A DNA stretch of 64,000 bases, taken from Sphingobacterium hotanense. GTDB taxonomy: Bacteria > Bacteroidota > Bacteroidia > Sphingobacteriales > Sphingobacteriaceae. The notes beneath the pieces were generated by a model that was not told where the DNA came from, did no database searches, and saw only the letters and a program-made list of their open reading frames with translations. A program made the translations under genes and the position numbers. Positions 1 to 8,798 of the stretch are shown piece after piece; position 1 is the first letter of the stretch; each line of letters starts with the position of its first letter. The stretch lies in the NCBI RefSeq assembly GCF_008274825.1, contig NZ_CP030848.1, positions 3,161,618-3,225,617 on the forward strand, written 5' to 3'.

Positions 1-363
1 GTTTACATTTTGATCTACTGTTCCTTCAAACAATGGCGACCCTTGGATCTCGATCATGTACTTGAAAGAGTTTACCGCCGCCTTTTTCACCTCAGGATTC
101 GTAATCTTCAGATTAATCTTTCCTTCCAAAGGCAATTCTTTGCTGAATAATGCCACGGCGATATTCGCTAAAGAGGAGATATTATAATTACCGTCCGAAC
201 CTTTGTATTTGTCTAATGTCTTACCATTGAATTTTACTTGTTCTACGGATTCCACATCATATTCACAATCCGCTAAGGCTTGTAATTGTGCCTTCTTATT
301 TACTTGACAACCCGATAAAAACAAGATCGTCATCATTCCTACAATACCAACTAACTTTTTCAT
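1..363 (-). CDS. Putative lipoprotein, partial (C-terminus outside window)
   Basis: The frame runs leftward from an ATG at 363 and leaves the window, giving about 121 residues. It opens with a lipoprotein signal peptide: MKKLVG, a hydrophobic stretch, then the lipobox LSGC with Cys at residue 19. The exported part continues ALADCEYDVESVEQVKFNG and contains alternating-hydrophobic segments such as LPLEGKINLKITNPEVKK, which resembles LEA14-type (LEA type 2) beta-sandwich proteins; that assignment is by eye only. It starts 4 bp downstream of the stop of the lipoprotein gene ending at 368, so the two are almost certainly one operon, probably acting together in the envelope. The function is unknown. 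Confidence 0.75.
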   Translation of the reverse strand, partial: MKKLVGIVGMMTILFLSGCQVNKKAQLQALADCEYDVESVEQVKFNGKTLDKYKGSDGNYNISSLANIAVALFSKELPLEGKINLKITNPEVKKAAVNSFKYMIEIQGSPLFEGTVDQNVN

Positions 364-367
364 ATTG

Positions 368-1117
368 CTATTTCTTTTTTCCAAAATTATAAATCAACCC
401 CAACGTAAATACTGCATTCCCTGCTTTGAGGTATTCGTTGCTCATTATTCCTATATTCCAACCGTTCGTATACTGCAATTGGAAACCCTTGTTCAGCTCC
501 ATTCGAGTAAAGAACACCGGCTCTATATATAGATTCTCTTCCAATTCGGCTGGCGCATTATTCAGGTCGAAACGATCCATTTTGATACGGCTGACGCGAA
601 TCGCTGTACCATAGTTTAGCGTACGCTGCTTTCCAAATAAACGAAGTTTGTTCTTACGTGTCGATGAGAAGTTTGCTTGTACAAAGATCTTGTTGAAGTC
701 CAGATCCCGAATCTCTACAGGATCCGTACCGGATATCGAAGCTCGCTTATCGACATCTCGGGTCGAACCAATACCATATCCGCCATAGAACTCCAGCACG
801 CTACGGCCGGAATGCCCCACAACAGTATAGTAGCCTAAGCCTCCCTCTATAAGATGTTGTTTAAAGTCTTGATTGGTCGTTTTATTATCGACATAGGAAC
901 CGTTTGCAATAATAGCCAGATTATCGGTGAAAGCGACACCTGCTGTACCGCTTAAATTACCTTTGACATTCACATGGGCGCCTAAATACCCCTCGCCTGC
1001 ATTGGTAAACATGGGGGTTGCCGGCACATTCGGCAAATAAACAGAGCTACATCCTGTGAGGAAGAGCCCTAATATACTAACTGCTCCCAGGAGCAAGCTC
1101 GATCTTCGTTGTATCAT
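368..1117 (-). CDS. Outer-membrane-associated lipoprotein, beta-barrel-like, unknown function
   Basis: The best start is the ATG at 1117 (MIQRRSS), because a lipoprotein signal follows at once: a hydrophobic core, then the lipobox LTGC with Cys near residue 23. An in-frame start at 1141 would only lengthen the n-region. The mature protein of about 227 residues is rich in Gly, Asn and alternating hydrophobic residues and ends in LGLIYNFGKKK, a strand pattern typical of small beta-barrel or outer-membrane-anchored proteins of Bacteroidota. It lies 4 bp upstream of a second lipoprotein gene in the same direction and probably shares its transcript. No catalytic motif is visible and no specific function can be given. 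Confidence 0.7.
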   Translation of the reverse strand: MIQRRSSLLLGAVSILGLFLTGCSSVYLPNVPATPMFTNAGEGYLGAHVNVKGNLSGTAGVAFTDNLAIIANGSYVDNKTTNQDFKQHLIEGGLGYYTVVGHSGRSVLEFYGGYGIGSTRDVDKRASISGTDPVEIRDLDFNKIFVQANFSSTRKNKLRLFGKQRTLNYGTAIRVSRIKMDRFDLNNAPAELEENLYIEPVFFTRMELNKGFQLQYTNGWNIGIMSNEYLKAGNAVFTLGLIYNFGKKK

Positions 1118-1196
1118 AAATAACATTAACCTTGCAAGCACCTAAATTATTATGCCAAAAAAGGCAGTTTTAACAAAAAGTAAGAAATATCAGGTT

Positions 1197-2030
1197 TTAG
1201 ATCACCCCGTGAATGGCTAACTGCTCTTCCATTTCTTTTTGAAGTAGCAACGCTTCTTCACGAGCACGCTCTGCGAAGTCCTTCCCTTTCGATGCATAAA
1301 TAATACCACGGGTACTGTTTACTAGAAGTCCACAGTCTTTGTTCATCCCATATTGGCAAACATCAGCTAAGGAACCGCCTTGTGCACCAACTCCTGGAAC
1401 TAGCAAGAAATGATCAGGCGCATGCTCGCGAATCTTCACAAAAGCCTCCCCTCTCGTCGCACCAACCACATACATCAAGTTCTCATCGCTTCCCCAAGTA
1501 TTAACCTTATCAATAACCTCCTCAAACAATTGCTTGCCCGCAGCATTGCTGAAATTTTGGAAGTCTAAACTTCCTTGATTAGAGGTCAATGCAAGAACGA
1601 TCGCCCATTTGCCTTCGAAGTCCAAAAATGGCGTCACAGAGTCCTCCCCCATGTAAGGTGCAATGGTAATTGAATCGAAGTTTAAGCCAGATACCTCCGG
1701 ATTAAAGAATGCTTGCGCATACATTTTCGAAGTATTGCCGATATCGCCACGTTTTGCATCAGCAATCGAAAAACAATCTTTCGGTAGAATCTCACTGGTC
1801 TTACGTAAGGACTCCCATCCTTTTACGCCGTAGCTTTCATAAAATGCAATATTAGGCTTATAAGCCACGCATAGATCTGCAGTAGCCTCAATAATCGCCT
1901 TATTAAAAGCAAAGATAGGATCCTCTTCCTCCAAAAGGTGCTCCGGAATCTTGTTCAAGTCGGTATCCAAACCGACACATAGGAAACTCTTCTTGCTTTT
2001 AATCTGATTAATGAGCTCTTGCTTATTCAT
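1197..2030 (-). CDS. pyrF: Orotidine 5'-phosphate decarboxylase
   Basis: Converts orotidine 5'-monophosphate to UMP in the last step of de novo pyrimidine synthesis, in the cytoplasm. The 277-residue length and motifs fit the longer (type 2) OMP decarboxylases of Bacteroidota, Actinobacteria and Myxococci. The N-terminal [14 protein letters not shown] segment binds substrate, and the catalytic Lys/Asp array is in [11 protein letters not shown] near residues 90-100. A phosphate-binding loop is visible in PGVGAQGG, and [10 protein letters not shown] lies near the C-terminus. The ATG at 2030 follows an AT-rich leader. The downstream neighbour is an RluA-like gene in the same direction 51 bp upstream of it, so co-transcription is possible but not evident. 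Nothing is odd about the gene. Confidence 0.95.
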   Translation of the reverse strand: MNKQELINQIKSKKSFLCVGLDTDLNKIPEHLLEEEDPIFAFNKAIIEATADLCVAYKPNIAFYESYGVKGWESLRKTSEILPKDCFSIADAKRGDIGNTSKMYAQAFFNPEVSGLNFDSITIAPYMGEDSVTPFLDFEGKWAIVLALTSNQGSLDFQNFSNAAGKQLFEEVIDKVNTWGSDENLMYVVGATRGEAFVKIREHAPDHFLLVPGVGAQGGSLADVCQYGMNKDCGLLVNSTRGIIYASKGKDFAERAREEALLLQKEMEEQLAIHGVI

Positions 2031-2081
2031 TTCTATAGCTTAATTAAGGGGTATGTAATAATGATAATCTGTTTGATAGTA

Positions 2082-2825
2082 TTAAGCGTCAAATTTCTCC
2101 AACTGCTTCAATAGCGTCGCAAAGTCTTTAGGATATTCGGCCTCGAAACTATATTCTTTATCGTTCAACTTGAAACTTACCGATTTAGAATGCAGTGCAA
2201 AACGCTTCATGATTGGTTGCTCTTCCTGATCTTTCGATAAGGTATAACCACGTTTTTTGATCTGAGAAAGATAAACCGGCTTCCCTTTGTACATTGCATC
2301 CCCCACAATAGCAGCATGTTGCGTTGCTAAGTGTATACGGATCTGGTGCATGCGGCCTGTAATAGGCTTACATTCAACGAGGGTAAAATGCTTAAAATAA
2401 CGGATACTGTTGAAGATGGTTTCCGACGGTTTACCATTATAACGGTCGATCGTTACATTCTTATTTCCCTGATTGAGGATAGGAAGGTCGACGGTCAGAT
2501 CTTCGAAGACATGCGTACCGCCAATGATTGCATGGTAAATCTTGTTTACTCTCCTTTTTTCAAATTCGATCGACATCGAACGGTATGTTTCTGGATTCTT
2601 AGCAATCAGCAATACGCCAGAAGTATCCTTATCCAGACGGTGACAAACTTGCGCATCGGGGTGATATTTCTTCGCCAAGCGAAGGATATTCACCTCACCA
2701 CCCTCACGTGCATCCAAAGATGCAATAAACGGCGGTTTATTGATCACAATTAGGTTATCGTCTTCGTGAATAATTAACTCTTGAAACTTCGGGAATTTAA
2801 ACTGATTCTGCTCTTTTATATCCAT
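2082..2825 (-). CDS. RluA/RluD-family RNA pseudouridine synthase
   Basis: Isomerises uridine to pseudouridine in structured RNA, probably rRNA or tRNA. The catalytic motif HRLDKDTSG (catalytic Asp in RLD) lies near residues 82-90. It is preceded by the conserved INKPPFIASLD segment and followed by the family's GRMHQIRIHLA motif, so the whole catalytic core is present. There is no N-terminal S4 domain; at 247 residues it is one of the short, single-domain members, whose target cannot be read from sequence. A TACTTTTG promoter box ends only 5 bp before the ATG, which suggests a very short or absent 5' leader. Its upstream neighbour panB is divergent. Confidence 0.9.
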   Translation of the reverse strand: MDIKEQNQFKFPKFQELIIHEDDNLIVINKPPFIASLDAREGGEVNILRLAKKYHPDAQVCHRLDKDTSGVLLIAKNPETYRSMSIEFEKRRVNKIYHAIIGGTHVFEDLTVDLPILNQGNKNVTIDRYNGKPSETIFNSIRYFKHFTLVECKPITGRMHQIRIHLATQHAAIVGDAMYKGKPVYLSQIKKRGYTLSKDQEEQPIMKRFALHSKSVSFKLNDKEYSFEAEYPKDFATLLKQLEKFDA

Positions 2826-2829
2826 CCTG

Positions 2830-2837
2830 CAAAAGTA
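2830..2837 (-). promoter_or_regulatory. Candidate -7 promoter box for the RluA-like gene
   Basis: On the minus strand this reads TACTTTTG, a match to the Bacteroidota -7 consensus TAnnTTTG. It ends 5 bp upstream of the ATG at 2825, so transcription would start at or next to the start codon (a leaderless or near-leaderless mRNA). No clear -33 TTG element is obvious. Confidence 0.45.
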
Positions 2838-2919
2838 GGAAATTATAGGGTAATTTTCTATTCCGCAGCATTGCTATACGTTAAGAACAAGATTCGAGGC
2901 GTTTTCCACGAAAAATAAT

Positions 2920-2927
2920 TAAGTTTG
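2920..2927 (+). promoter_or_regulatory. Candidate -7 promoter box for panB
   Basis: Reads TAAGTTTG, matching TAnnTTTG, 18 bp upstream of the panB ATG at 2946. This supports 2946 rather than the upstream in-frame TTG at 2925, which would lie inside the promoter box. Confidence 0.5.
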
Positions 2928-2945
2928 CAACTCAATCTTAACGCT

Positions 2946-3761
2946 ATGTCAGTACATAAAGTAATTAAAAGAGTGACGACTTCGGCACTTCGTGATATGA
3001 AAGCCAGAGGAGAAAAGATCTCGATGTTAACTTCTTATGACTATTCCACTGCTCGCATTTTAGATGAGGCGGGTGTAGAAGTTCTTCTTGTGGGCGATTC
3101 GGCAGCTAATGTTTTTGCCGGATATGAAACCACCCTTCCCATGACTTTAGACCATATGATCTACCATGCTTCTGCTGTTGCCAAGGCTTCAAAGCGCGCG
3201 ATGGTGCTTGCTGATTTACCTTTCGGCGAATACCAAGGCTCGATCGAAGATGCCTATAAAGCTGCTGTTCGGATGATGAAAGAGTCCGGAGCACATGCTC
3301 TGAAGCTAGAAGGTGGCGAGGAAATCATCGATAATATCAAGAAGATTGTTCAGTCGGGCATTCCGGTATGTGGACATTTAGGCTTAACCCCTCAGTCGAT
3401 CTATAAGTTTGGTGACTTTGGTGTCCGCGCGAAAGAAGAAGCGGAAGCCAATAGATTAAAATCTGATGCATTGGCATTACAAGAAGCGGGATGCTTTATG
3501 ATTGTATTGGAAAAAATCCCTGCAGCACTAGCTAAAGAAGTTTCGGAATCTTTGGAAATCCCAACAATCGGTATCGGAGCTGGCAATGGATGTGACGGAC
3601 AAGTTTTAGTGGTTAATGATATGCTAGGATTGAATAAAGACTTTAAACCAAAATTCCTTCGCTTATATGCCGACCTGCAAGGTGAGATCACCAAAGCTGC
3701 AAGCAATTATATCGCTGATGTAAAAGCCGGAACATTCCCTAACGAAACAGAACAATACTAA
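2946..3761 (+). CDS. panB: 3-methyl-2-oxobutanoate hydroxymethyltransferase (ketopantoate hydroxymethyltransferase)
   Basis: Adds a hydroxymethyl group from 5,10-methylenetetrahydrofolate to alpha-ketoisovalerate, the first committed step of pantothenate and coenzyme A synthesis. The 271-residue protein shows the family signatures MLTSYDYSTARILDEAG, LLVGDSAANVFAGYETT with the metal-binding Asp, ALKLEGG, and GHLGLTPQS. Near the C-terminus come VLEKIPAALAKEVS, with the catalytic Glu, and IGIGAGNGCDGQVLV. The ATG at 2946 is chosen because the upstream TTG overlaps a promoter-like TAAGTTTG. A small membrane protein gene begins 1 bp after its stop codon and is probably co-transcribed. No other pan gene is nearby. 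Confidence 0.96.
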   Translation: MSVHKVIKRVTTSALRDMKARGEKISMLTSYDYSTARILDEAGVEVLLVGDSAANVFAGYETTLPMTLDHMIYHASAVAKASKRAMVLADLPFGEYQGSIEDAYKAAVRMMKESGAHALKLEGGEEIIDNIKKIVQSGIPVCGHLGLTPQSIYKFGDFGVRAKEEAEANRLKSDALALQEAGCFMIVLEKIPAALAKEVSESLEIPTIGIGAGNGCDGQVLVVNDMLGLNKDFKPKFLRLYADLQGEITKAASNYIADVKAGTFPNETEQY

Positions 3762-3762
3762 T

Positions 3763-4368
3763 ATGTATAAAATCCTGCTTATTGTTATTTTATTGGGAGT
3801 TCTGCTCTACTATAGTTCGCGCAGAATCATGATGCGGACTAAATCCTCAACGGATATACAGCGAAGCAATAAGCAGGGTTATTTTATCTTAGACTCTGGC
3901 AGCAAGGTTGTGAGCAAGGCCATCAAAGCAACGACCTACAGTGTCGCTATAGGTGTAGTCCTACTGATTATCACCCTAGTACTCGCTATCAAGATCAAAA
4001 TTCTATTCTTTCTTCTACCCATCAGTCTTTACCTAATTAGCCAGGTATTTTTGTTGAACAACCATTTAAAGTATGTACGCGATCAGCAGGTTTGGTTTCA
4101 TCCCCAAACAAAAGAAGTGGTCGTCGAATGGTTGAGCGGCAGTCAAGTACGATTTAATCTAGAAAGAGATGTGCAGCAGATTAAATCTGTGCAATCCGTT
4201 CAAAAGAATAATGGTGTACTTTTCGGATACCATGAGCTGGTATTGGCGCAAGGCTCTGTTTACATCCCCTACCTAATGGAAAAAAGCCCCTTGAACAATC
4301 GTTTCTTTGCAGCACTTAAAATGAAAGGTTTGGAAAAACCCAAAACTACCCTATTTCCAAGCATCTAA
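3763..4368 (+). CDS. Small membrane protein of unknown function
   Basis: The 201-residue product has a short N-terminal transmembrane segment (residues about 3-17, ILLIVILLGVLLYY). A hydrophobic hairpin follows at about 60-100 (VAIGVVLLIITLVLAI and ILFFLLPISLYLIS). The remaining C-terminal half is soluble and rich in beta strand (QVWFHPQTKEVVVEW, VLFGYHELVLAQGSVYIPY). The layout resembles membrane proteins with a cytoplasmic PH-like or bPH domain, but I do not recognise a named family. The gene begins 1 bp after the panB stop codon, so it is translated from the same message. There is no reason apart from position to link it to pantothenate synthesis. Confidence 0.65.
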   Translation: MYKILLIVILLGVLLYYSSRRIMMRTKSSTDIQRSNKQGYFILDSGSKVVSKAIKATTYSVAIGVVLLIITLVLAIKIKILFFLLPISLYLISQVFLLNNHLKYVRDQQVWFHPQTKEVVVEWLSGSQVRFNLERDVQQIKSVQSVQKNNGVLFGYHELVLAQGSVYIPYLMEKSPLNNRFFAALKMKGLEKPKTTLFPSI

Positions 4369-4387
4369 ATAAGCAGCCCACCCCATA

Positions 4388-4418
4388 ATTATATAACATT
4401 ATCTAGAAATTATATAAT
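4388..4418. promoter_or_regulatory. Inverted repeat upstream of the copper ATPase gene
   Basis: ATTATATAA at 4388-4396 and TTATATAAT at 4410-4418 form a perfect 9-bp inverted repeat with a 13-bp spacer, 49 bp upstream of the ATG. A smaller CTTTG/CAAAG hairpin follows at 4442-4455. Either could be an operator for metal-responsive control; AT-rich composition makes chance similarity possible. Confidence 0.3.
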
Positions 4419-4466
4419 CTCATCAATCTTATTATCCGGAACTTTGTTATCAAAGAAAGGATAATT

Positions 4467-7142
4467 ATGAGCACGACGAAAACATATGGAATTTCAGGAA
4501 TGACCTGCAATGGTTGCAGAACCAATGTGGAGAAAAAGCTGAATGAAGTTCCGGGCGTAAAGGCTGCTGTAAAGTTAGAAACTGGCGAAGCAGAAATTAC
4601 TGCCGATGAAAACATCAGCACGCCAGAATTACAAGCGAAACTAGACGAGCTTGGCGGTGCCTATAAAATCAGTGAAGATAAAAATCATGCGCCTGCACCT
4701 GCAGAGCATCCAAAGGAAGAATCGCCTAGTGGCCAATATATCTGTCCGATGTTTTGCGAAGGTGAGGACAAAATATATCACGAGCCAGGTAGATGTCCGG
4801 TATGCGGTATGTTCTTGAGACCTATTGAAAAGGTTCAAAAACCAGATCCTAATGCTAAGCATCAGCATGGTCATGGGCATTCACATGAGAAACCCGTCGC
4901 TAGCGCGAGCAATGCAGGCAAGTACTACTGCCCAATGATGTGCGAAGGCGACAAGGTTTACGACAAATTCGGTTCCTGCCCTGTCTGCGGAATGAATCTT
5001 GAAAAGATTCCGGAGATGACCGTTAAGGTAGAATATACCTGTCCGATGCACCCTGAAATTGTGCAGGATCATCCCGGAAATTGTCCGATCTGTGGAATGG
5101 ATTTGGTGCCCAATCAGGTGACTGAAGAGGAGGATCAGCATTATAAAGACTTGTTGAAGAAATTCTGGATATCGGTAGCTTGTACCGTCCCAATATTTAT
5201 TCTGTCTATGGGCGATATGCTGCCCGGACAACCAATATCTAAGATTATCCCCTATCATGTTAATGCTTGGATACAATTGATACTGACCATACCGGTAGTA
5301 TTTTACACCTGCTGGATGTTCTTTGAGCGCGCTTGGACTTCTTTTAAGACCTGGAACTTAAACATGTTCAGCTTAATTGGTCTTGGCGCTGCGGCTGCAT
5401 TTATCTTCAGTTTATTGGCGTTGTTCTTTCCGCAGATTTTCCCAGCGGAACTTAAAGGGCATCATGGTGAAGTCCATCTGTATTTTGAATCTGCCGCAGT
5501 AATCCTTACCCTCGTTCTTCTCGGGCAAGTCATGGAAGCGAAGGCGCATTCGAAAACAAACAGTGCGATCAAGGAGCTTATCAAGTTATCGCCTGCAGAG
5601 GCGATCGTCGTGGTCGATGGCAAGGATAAGAAGGTATCGATTCATGATGTCAAGCTTGGTGACATCCTACGCGTGAGGGCGGGTGATAAAGTTCCGGTGG
5701 ATGGGATTGTTGAAGAAGGGAATACCTCCATTGATGAGTCTATGATTACCGGAGAACCCATTCCGGTAGAAAAAGCACCGGAAGACAAAGTTATTGGTGG
5801 TACAATCAACGGTAATCATGAAATACTTATTAAGGCCGAAAAAGTAGGCAGCGAGACTTTATTATCCCAAATCATTCAATTGGTGAATACGGCTAGCAGA
5901 AGCCAGCCACCGATTCAAAAACTAACGGATAAGGTCTCTAAAATATTCGTGCCAACGGTTATCGTCATCGCGATTATCACCTTTATCGCTTGGTCAGCAT
6001 CAGCTGTGCCTAACAGTACTGCGATGGCATTCTCGAACCTATTAGCTGTATTGATTGTTGCTTGTCCTTGTGCCTTAGGATTAGCTACTCCCATGTCTGT
6101 CATGGTCGGAATTGGTAAGGGTGCTAAGAACGGTATCCTGATCAAGAACTCCGAGGCTTTGGAAAAAATGGAAAAAGCAGATGTACTCATCGTAGACAAG
6201 ACCGGCACTATTACCTCCGGAAAACCTAGCGTCTCTGAAGTCGTATCGGGCAATGCTAAATTTCAGGAGAAGGATATCCTGCAAATTGCAGCTTCGGTGA
6301 ATAAAAATAGTACCCACCCCTTGGCACAGGCCATGTTAGACAAAGCAAAAGAAGACGGTGCACAATTACTCGATGTTATCCAATTTGAAAACATTGCAGG
6401 TAAAGGTGTAAAAGGCAGAATACATCATATGGAAGTTCTATTAGGGACGCCACGATTAATGAAGGAACAGCAGGTTGCGCTAAATCAAAACCATGAGCAA
6501 CAGATCGAGGAGTTACAGAAGAAAGGAAACTCGGTATCAGTATTGGCGATCGATGGGCAGTTTGCAGGTTTAGTCGCTGCGTTCGATGCGTTGAAGGATA
6601 GCAGTATCGAAGCGATCAAAAAATTCCAAGATGAAGGAATTGAAGTTCATATGTTTACCGGCGACAATAAAAACACTGCGGAGATTGTAGCAAAACAAGC
6701 AGGCATCAAACATGTTCAGGCGAGTTTGCTGCCCGAAGATAAATTGAACGGCATTAAGAAAATACAGGCGGAGGGCAAGAAAGTAATCATGGTGGGCGAC
6801 GGAATCAACGATGCCCCGGCATTGACGCAGGCAGATATTGGTATCGCAATGGGTACAGGAACTGATGTTGCGATACAGAGCGCGGAAATAACCCTCGTAA
6901 AAGGCGATCTAAAAGCGGTGCATAAAGCCTATAAGCTAAGTAAGATGATGCTGAGAAATATCAAACAAAACTTAGGATTCGCCTTTCTATATAATGTAAT
7001 CGGTATTCCGATTGCTGCTGGAATTCTGTACCCTAGCTTCGGCATTCTGATGTCGCCGATGATTGCCGCGGCGGCAATGAGCCTCAGCTCGGTATCGGTT
7101 ATTCTGAATTCTCTGCGACTTAATAATAGTACCCTAGATTAA
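4467..7142 (+). CDS. copA: Copper-exporting P1B-type ATPase with HMA and three CPM/CPxCGM metal-binding modules
   Basis: Pumps Cu(I) out of the cytoplasm at the expense of ATP. The 891-residue protein begins with an HMA domain (GMTCNGC, residues 11-17). Three Cys-rich heavy-metal-binding modules follow, each a CPM...CPxCGM unit, near residues 92-118, 155-180 and 193-212, with a His-rich linker (HQHGHGHSHE) between the first two. The ATPase core has TGEP, the CPC transport site in ACPCALGLATP (about 533-535), the phosphorylated Asp in DKTGT (about 577), the HP dipeptide (THPLAQ), TGDN and GDGINDAP. The last helices carry YN and MSLSS, the Cu(I) P1B-1 signature. It is a single-gene unit ending in a strong terminator. 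The triple modules lengthen the N-terminus well beyond typical CopA. Confidence 0.93.
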   Translation: MSTTKTYGISGMTCNGCRTNVEKKLNEVPGVKAAVKLETGEAEITADENISTPELQAKLDELGGAYKISEDKNHAPAPAEHPKEESPSGQYICPMFCEGEDKIYHEPGRCPVCGMFLRPIEKVQKPDPNAKHQHGHGHSHEKPVASASNAGKYYCPMMCEGDKVYDKFGSCPVCGMNLEKIPEMTVKVEYTCPMHPEIVQDHPGNCPICGMDLVPNQVTEEEDQHYKDLLKKFWISVACTVPIFILSMGDMLPGQPISKIIPYHVNAWIQLILTIPVVFYTCWMFFERAWTSFKTWNLNMFSLIGLGAAAAFIFSLLALFFPQIFPAELKGHHGEVHLYFESAAVILTLVLLGQVMEAKAHSKTNSAIKELIKLSPAEAIVVVDGKDKKVSIHDVKLGDILRVRAGDKVPVDGIVEEGNTSIDESMITGEPIPVEKAPEDKVIGGTINGNHEILIKAEKVGSETLLSQIIQLVNTASRSQPPIQKLTDKVSKIFVPTVIVIAIITFIAWSASAVPNSTAMAFSNLLAVLIVACPCALGLATPMSVMVGIGKGAKNGILIKNSEALEKMEKADVLIVDKTGTITSGKPSVSEVVSGNAKFQEKDILQIAASVNKNSTHPLAQAMLDKAKEDGAQLLDVIQFENIAGKGVKGRIHHMEVLLGTPRLMKEQQVALNQNHEQQIEELQKKGNSVSVLAIDGQFAGLVAAFDALKDSSIEAIKKFQDEGIEVHMFTGDNKNTAEIVAKQAGIKHVQASLLPEDKLNGIKKIQAEGKKVIMVGDGINDAPALTQADIGIAMGTGTDVAIQSAEITLVKGDLKAVHKAYKLSKMMLRNIKQNLGFAFLYNVIGIPIAAGILYPSFGILMSPMIAAAAMSLSSVSVILNSLRLNNSTLD

Positions 7143-7162
7143 TTTTTCCACAGTTTATATGG

Positions 7163-7216
7163 AGCTGTTCACGGTTTTTTTCCAATTGGATAAAGATTGC
7201 TGAACAGCTTTTTTTT
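7163..7216 (+). terminator. Rho-independent terminator between copA and the convergent MFS gene
   Basis: AGCTGTTCA (7163-7171) pairs perfectly with TGAACAGCT (7201-7209) across a 29-nt loop and runs into eight T residues. It terminates copA; the convergent MFS gene stops at 7228 and may use the same hairpin in the other direction. Confidence 0.75.
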
Positions 7217-7227
7217 TCTGAAATCAA

Positions 7228-8409
7228 TTAGTTGCGCTTTAACTTATAAGCGTAGCGTAAATGAGCAAATAGCGCCAAGGAAGCAAAAATAACCCCAACA
7301 GCACATACGCCGCCCCAGCCTGCAAATTCCCAGGCATAGGCCGCGAACCAGGAACCTAAAGAGCCCCCGATGAAATAGCTGACCATATAAACCGTATTCA
7401 ACCGACTCGTCGCAGTCGTTTTGATTGAAAAGAAATCAGATTGGTTCATGATATGGGTAGACTGCAAGCCTAAGTCGATTAATATAATTCCGATAATCAA
7501 TCCTATATAGGTATTTCCCCCTAAATAAGTGAACAACCAGCTCCCTAAGAGGATACACAGCGATACAAGAATAATCTTATTGACCTCCCATCGCCTCGTA
7601 AGTTGCCCTACAAAAGCTGCTGACAAGGCACCCGCTGCACCGACCAATCCGAAGCTACCAGCGACGGAAGGCCCTGCTTCGAACGGCGGTTGCTCCAAAT
7701 GAAATGCCAATGTCGTAAAAATCCCACACAGCGACCCAAAGCCCATAGCCCCTCGAAATGCTGCCAAGCGAAGCACCGGCTGCGTCTTCGCTAATTGCCA
7801 GACCGAGCGCATCAAGGATAGATAGTTCCCCGTGAAATTAGGCTTAATCTCCGGAAACAGCCTATAGATACAACCCCATGCGATAATCATCAAGCCGGCC
7901 GCCGCCCAATAAATACTGCGCCATCCAAATAAATCGCCGACAATACCGCCAACGAAACGAGATAACAAAATACCTAACAACAAGCCCGACATAATCAATC
8001 CCAGATTCTTTGAGCGGTTTTCGGGAGTGGACAGATCGGCCGCCATCGGAATAAATAATTGAGGGACTACTGAGGTCACCCCCAACAGAAAGCTGGAAAC
8101 AAACAGCATCCAAAGTTTATCCGCTGTCGCCATCCAAACTAAAACGGCCAATACCAAAACGAGATCAAACAAGATAAGCCGCTTCCGCATGATCTTATCC
8201 CCAAGTGGAATAATCAGCAATAGACCCGCCGCATACCCCAACTGCGTCATTACCGTAATCTTGCTTACCGCAGCCTCCGAAACGGCAAACTCTGTAGCGA
8301 TTTTTCCCAATAATGGTTGATTGTAATAGATATTGGCGACGATTAATGCCGAGAATATCGTCATCAACCAAAGGACTGTAGAAGATAGCTTAGGAGATTC
8401 TGTGTTCAT
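7228..8409 (-). CDS. Major facilitator superfamily efflux transporter
   Basis: A cytoplasmic-membrane secondary transporter of the MFS with about twelve hydrophobic helices in 393 residues. The start is placed at the ATG at 8409 (MNTESPKLS), because the upstream extension lacks membrane character. Family marks are NIYYNQPLLGKIA after helix 1, a loop of the motif-A type after helix 2 (IPLGDKIMRKRLILFDL), and the repeated FFSIKTTATSRLNTVYMVSYFIGGSLGS in the second half. These resemble the YnfM/YdhP-like proton-coupled drug or sugar efflux group. The substrate cannot be named. It is convergent with copA and separated by a terminator. A 389-bp gap precedes it, so it is probably transcribed alone. 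Confidence 0.85.
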   Translation of the reverse strand: MNTESPKLSSTVLWLMTIFSALIVANIYYNQPLLGKIATEFAVSEAAVSKITVMTQLGYAAGLLLIIPLGDKIMRKRLILFDLVLVLAVLVWMATADKLWMLFVSSFLLGVTSVVPQLFIPMAADLSTPENRSKNLGLIMSGLLLGILLSRFVGGIVGDLFGWRSIYWAAAGLMIIAWGCIYRLFPEIKPNFTGNYLSLMRSVWQLAKTQPVLRLAAFRGAMGFGSLCGIFTTLAFHLEQPPFEAGPSVAGSFGLVGAAGALSAAFVGQLTRRWEVNKIILVSLCILLGSWLFTYLGGNTYIGLIIGIILIDLGLQSTHIMNQSDFFSIKTTATSRLNTVYMVSYFIGGSLGSWFAAYAWEFAGWGGVCAVGVIFASLALFAHLRYAYKLKRN

Positions 8410-8798
8410 AGCGCGTGTGCAAATTATCAATCCGCCGGCTAATCTATTAAACTTATTTGCAAATTCAATTTACAGATTCGATTTATCTAATAGCTGAGGA
8501 TTGTCGCTCGATAAGCAATGCTGTCATGCCTTTTTACTGACAACACCTGTCATGCTGACTTCTTTTGGATAATGTTCAAATTTTGGCAGTTGCTTTTTCT
8601 TTTGAGTTTTGTTTAACTAATGTCATTAAAGTTTCTGTTATATTTTTTTAATTTAAAATAACATCTTAACAATTAGGCTGTTAGCCTTTCTTCCCTGAAA
8701 GCCATACCTGAATATGACCTAAACTCACCTGTTTTGGCATTTGGTTTGAATAACTGACTACATATGACATAAAAGTCAGTAATTAAAATAACAAAAAC
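8410..8798. other. Long intergenic region with TGACA/TGTCA motifs and a leader hairpin
   Basis: A 389-bp divergent spacer between the MFS gene and the outer membrane protein gene. CTGTCATGC occurs twice (8521-8529 and 8547-8555), and the second copy is half of a TGACA-N5-TGTCA dyad (8538-8552). Close to the outer membrane protein gene, ACTGACT (8753-8759) and AGTCAGT (8774-8780) form a perfect inverted repeat that could fold in the leader. No exact TAnnTTTG promoter was found. The rest is AT-rich sequence with no coding signal. Confidence 0.35.

Noticed and set aside
8580-8765. Sigma-54-like TGGCA motifs upstream of the small outer membrane protein gene
   Set aside because: TTGGCA occurs at about 8583 and 8734, but the required GC about 12 bp downstream is absent.
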